Assembly: GCA_947473535.1 (NCBI GenBank)
Contig: CANJFK010000081.1
Span: 1 to 6,027 of the forward strand
DNA from: Legionellaceae bacterium
GTDB taxonomy: Bacteria; Pseudomonadota; Gammaproteobacteria; Legionellales; Legionellaceae
DNA: 6,027 nucleotides
Reading direction: 5' to 3'
Under the pieces are notes generated by a model that was not told where the DNA came from, searched no databases, and worked only from the letters and a program-made list of their open reading frames with translations. Of this stretch, positions 5,498 through 6,027 are shown piece after piece. Both the position numbers and the translations under genes were made by a program. Positions within the stretch are counted from its first letter, which is position 1. Each line of letters starts with the position of its first letter.

Positions 5498-6027
5498 ATG
5501 CAAAATAAATACCCACTTTGGAAAAATTTATTGCTTATCATTGTCGTGATGATTGCCTTGGTTTATGCCATACCCAATTTATATAGTGAAGATCCGGCTG
5601 TTCAGGTTTCGTCGCAGTCGCTCATGGAGCCACAAAAATTAGAGGCTCAGGTACGCGGCCTGTTGGACGCGGCAAAACTTGGTTACCGATCAATCACTGT
5701 GGGTAATGAGCGTCTTGAAGTACGCTTTGCTTCGACGGATACGCAGTTGCTGGCGCGTGATGTGATTAAGACGGGCTTGGGCAACCAATACACGGTGGCG
5801 TTAAATCTTGCCTCATCAACACCAGCCTGGCTCACCGCAATTGGTGCTGAACCGATGAAGCAAGGCTTGGATTTGCGAGGGGGCGTACATTTTCTTTTGG
5901 AAGTAGACATTGATAGCGTTATCACCCGACGTTATGAAGGTTTAATGAAGAGTATCGGTCAAGACTTGCGTGAAATTGGTGTACGTTATGCGGGTGTTCG
6001 GTATATCGCTGACAAAGGTATTGATGT
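5498..6027 (+). CDS. secD: Protein translocase subunit SecD, N-terminal part
   Basis: SecD works with SecF to use the proton gradient to pull exported proteins through the Sec channel into the periplasm. The first 176 complete codons are present, and the gene runs off the right edge (E. coli SecD is 615 residues). Visible are the start MQNKYPLWKN, transmembrane helix 1 (about 10-25), IPNLYSEDPAVQV (25-37), and the beginning of the large periplasmic P1 domain. This holds STDTQL (79-84), VALNLASSTPAWL (100-112) and AEPMKQGLDLRGGVHFLLEVD (117-137), the family signature. All match E. coli SecD in order and spacing. The ribosome binding site is weak (AGCGAG at 5482-5487, overlapping the yajC stop). 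That suggests translation partly coupled to yajC. secF is expected to follow outside the window. Confidence 0.97.
   Translation, partial: MQNKYPLWKNLLLIIVVMIALVYAIPNLYSEDPAVQVSSQSLMEPQKLEAQVRGLLDAAKLGYRSITVGNERLEVRFASTDTQLLARDVIKTGLGNQYTVALNLASSTPAWLTAIGAEPMKQGLDLRGGVHFLLEVDIDSVITRRYEGLMKSIGQDLREIGVRYAGVRYIADKGID

Noticed and set aside
5683..5925. Minus-strand open frame of 80 codons inside secD
   Set aside because: It is antisense to the highly conserved GLDLRGG region of secD, with no independent support.
1..6027. Mobile elements, CRISPR arrays, tRNA or rRNA genes, phage or defence genes
   Set aside because: No transposase, terminal inverted repeats, spaced direct repeats, or tRNA/rRNA sequence was seen. 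Genes are close-packed housekeeping genes on even-looking composition.

Overview
The window looks like chromosomal core sequence from a gammaproteobacterium, most plausibly of the order Legionellales. The order queA - (tgt slot) - yajC - secD is the classic gammaproteobacterial arrangement. The FadL-type porin and the small secreted protein also recall Legionella. GC content is moderate, roughly the mid-40s by eye. The lineage is an inference from gene content and protein resemblance; no search was run.

Layout: (1) Bases 1-955, minus strand: the N-terminal 318 residues of an aspartate kinase, cut by the window edge. Its sequence resembles the kinase half of bifunctional aspartate kinase/diaminopimelate decarboxylases. 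(2) Bases 956-1111: a divergent promoter region. (3) Bases 1112-2512, plus strand: an outer-membrane FadL/OmpP1 family transporter. (4) Bases 2513-2580: a short gap between convergent genes holding a perfect 14-15 bp hairpin. (5) Bases 2581-2982, minus strand: a small exported protein of unknown function. (6) Bases 2983-3149: a second divergent promoter region with a consensus TATAAT. (7) Bases 3150-5024, plus strand: queA followed 12 bases later by a 282-residue TGT-related protein that has lost the catalytic residues but kept the zinc site. (8) Bases 5025-5146: a gap with a good candidate promoter and a possibly folded leader. (9) Bases 5147-6027, plus strand: yajC and the start of secD, which runs off the right edge.

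How the genes work together: queA and the TGT-like gene belong by context to queuosine tRNA modification. Yet the protein in the tgt position cannot be an ordinary guanine transglycosylase, so a working Tgt should be encoded elsewhere if QueA has its usual substrate. YajC and SecD are parts of the SecDF-YajC accessory complex of the Sec translocon. The FadL-type porin and the small secreted protein are both predicted Sec clients, but nothing ties them functionally to the sec genes.

The most notable item is the apparently non-catalytic TGT paralogue. In its retained zinc site and lost active site it resembles the eukaryotic QTRT2 subunit. The rest of the window reads as ordinary housekeeping sequence.
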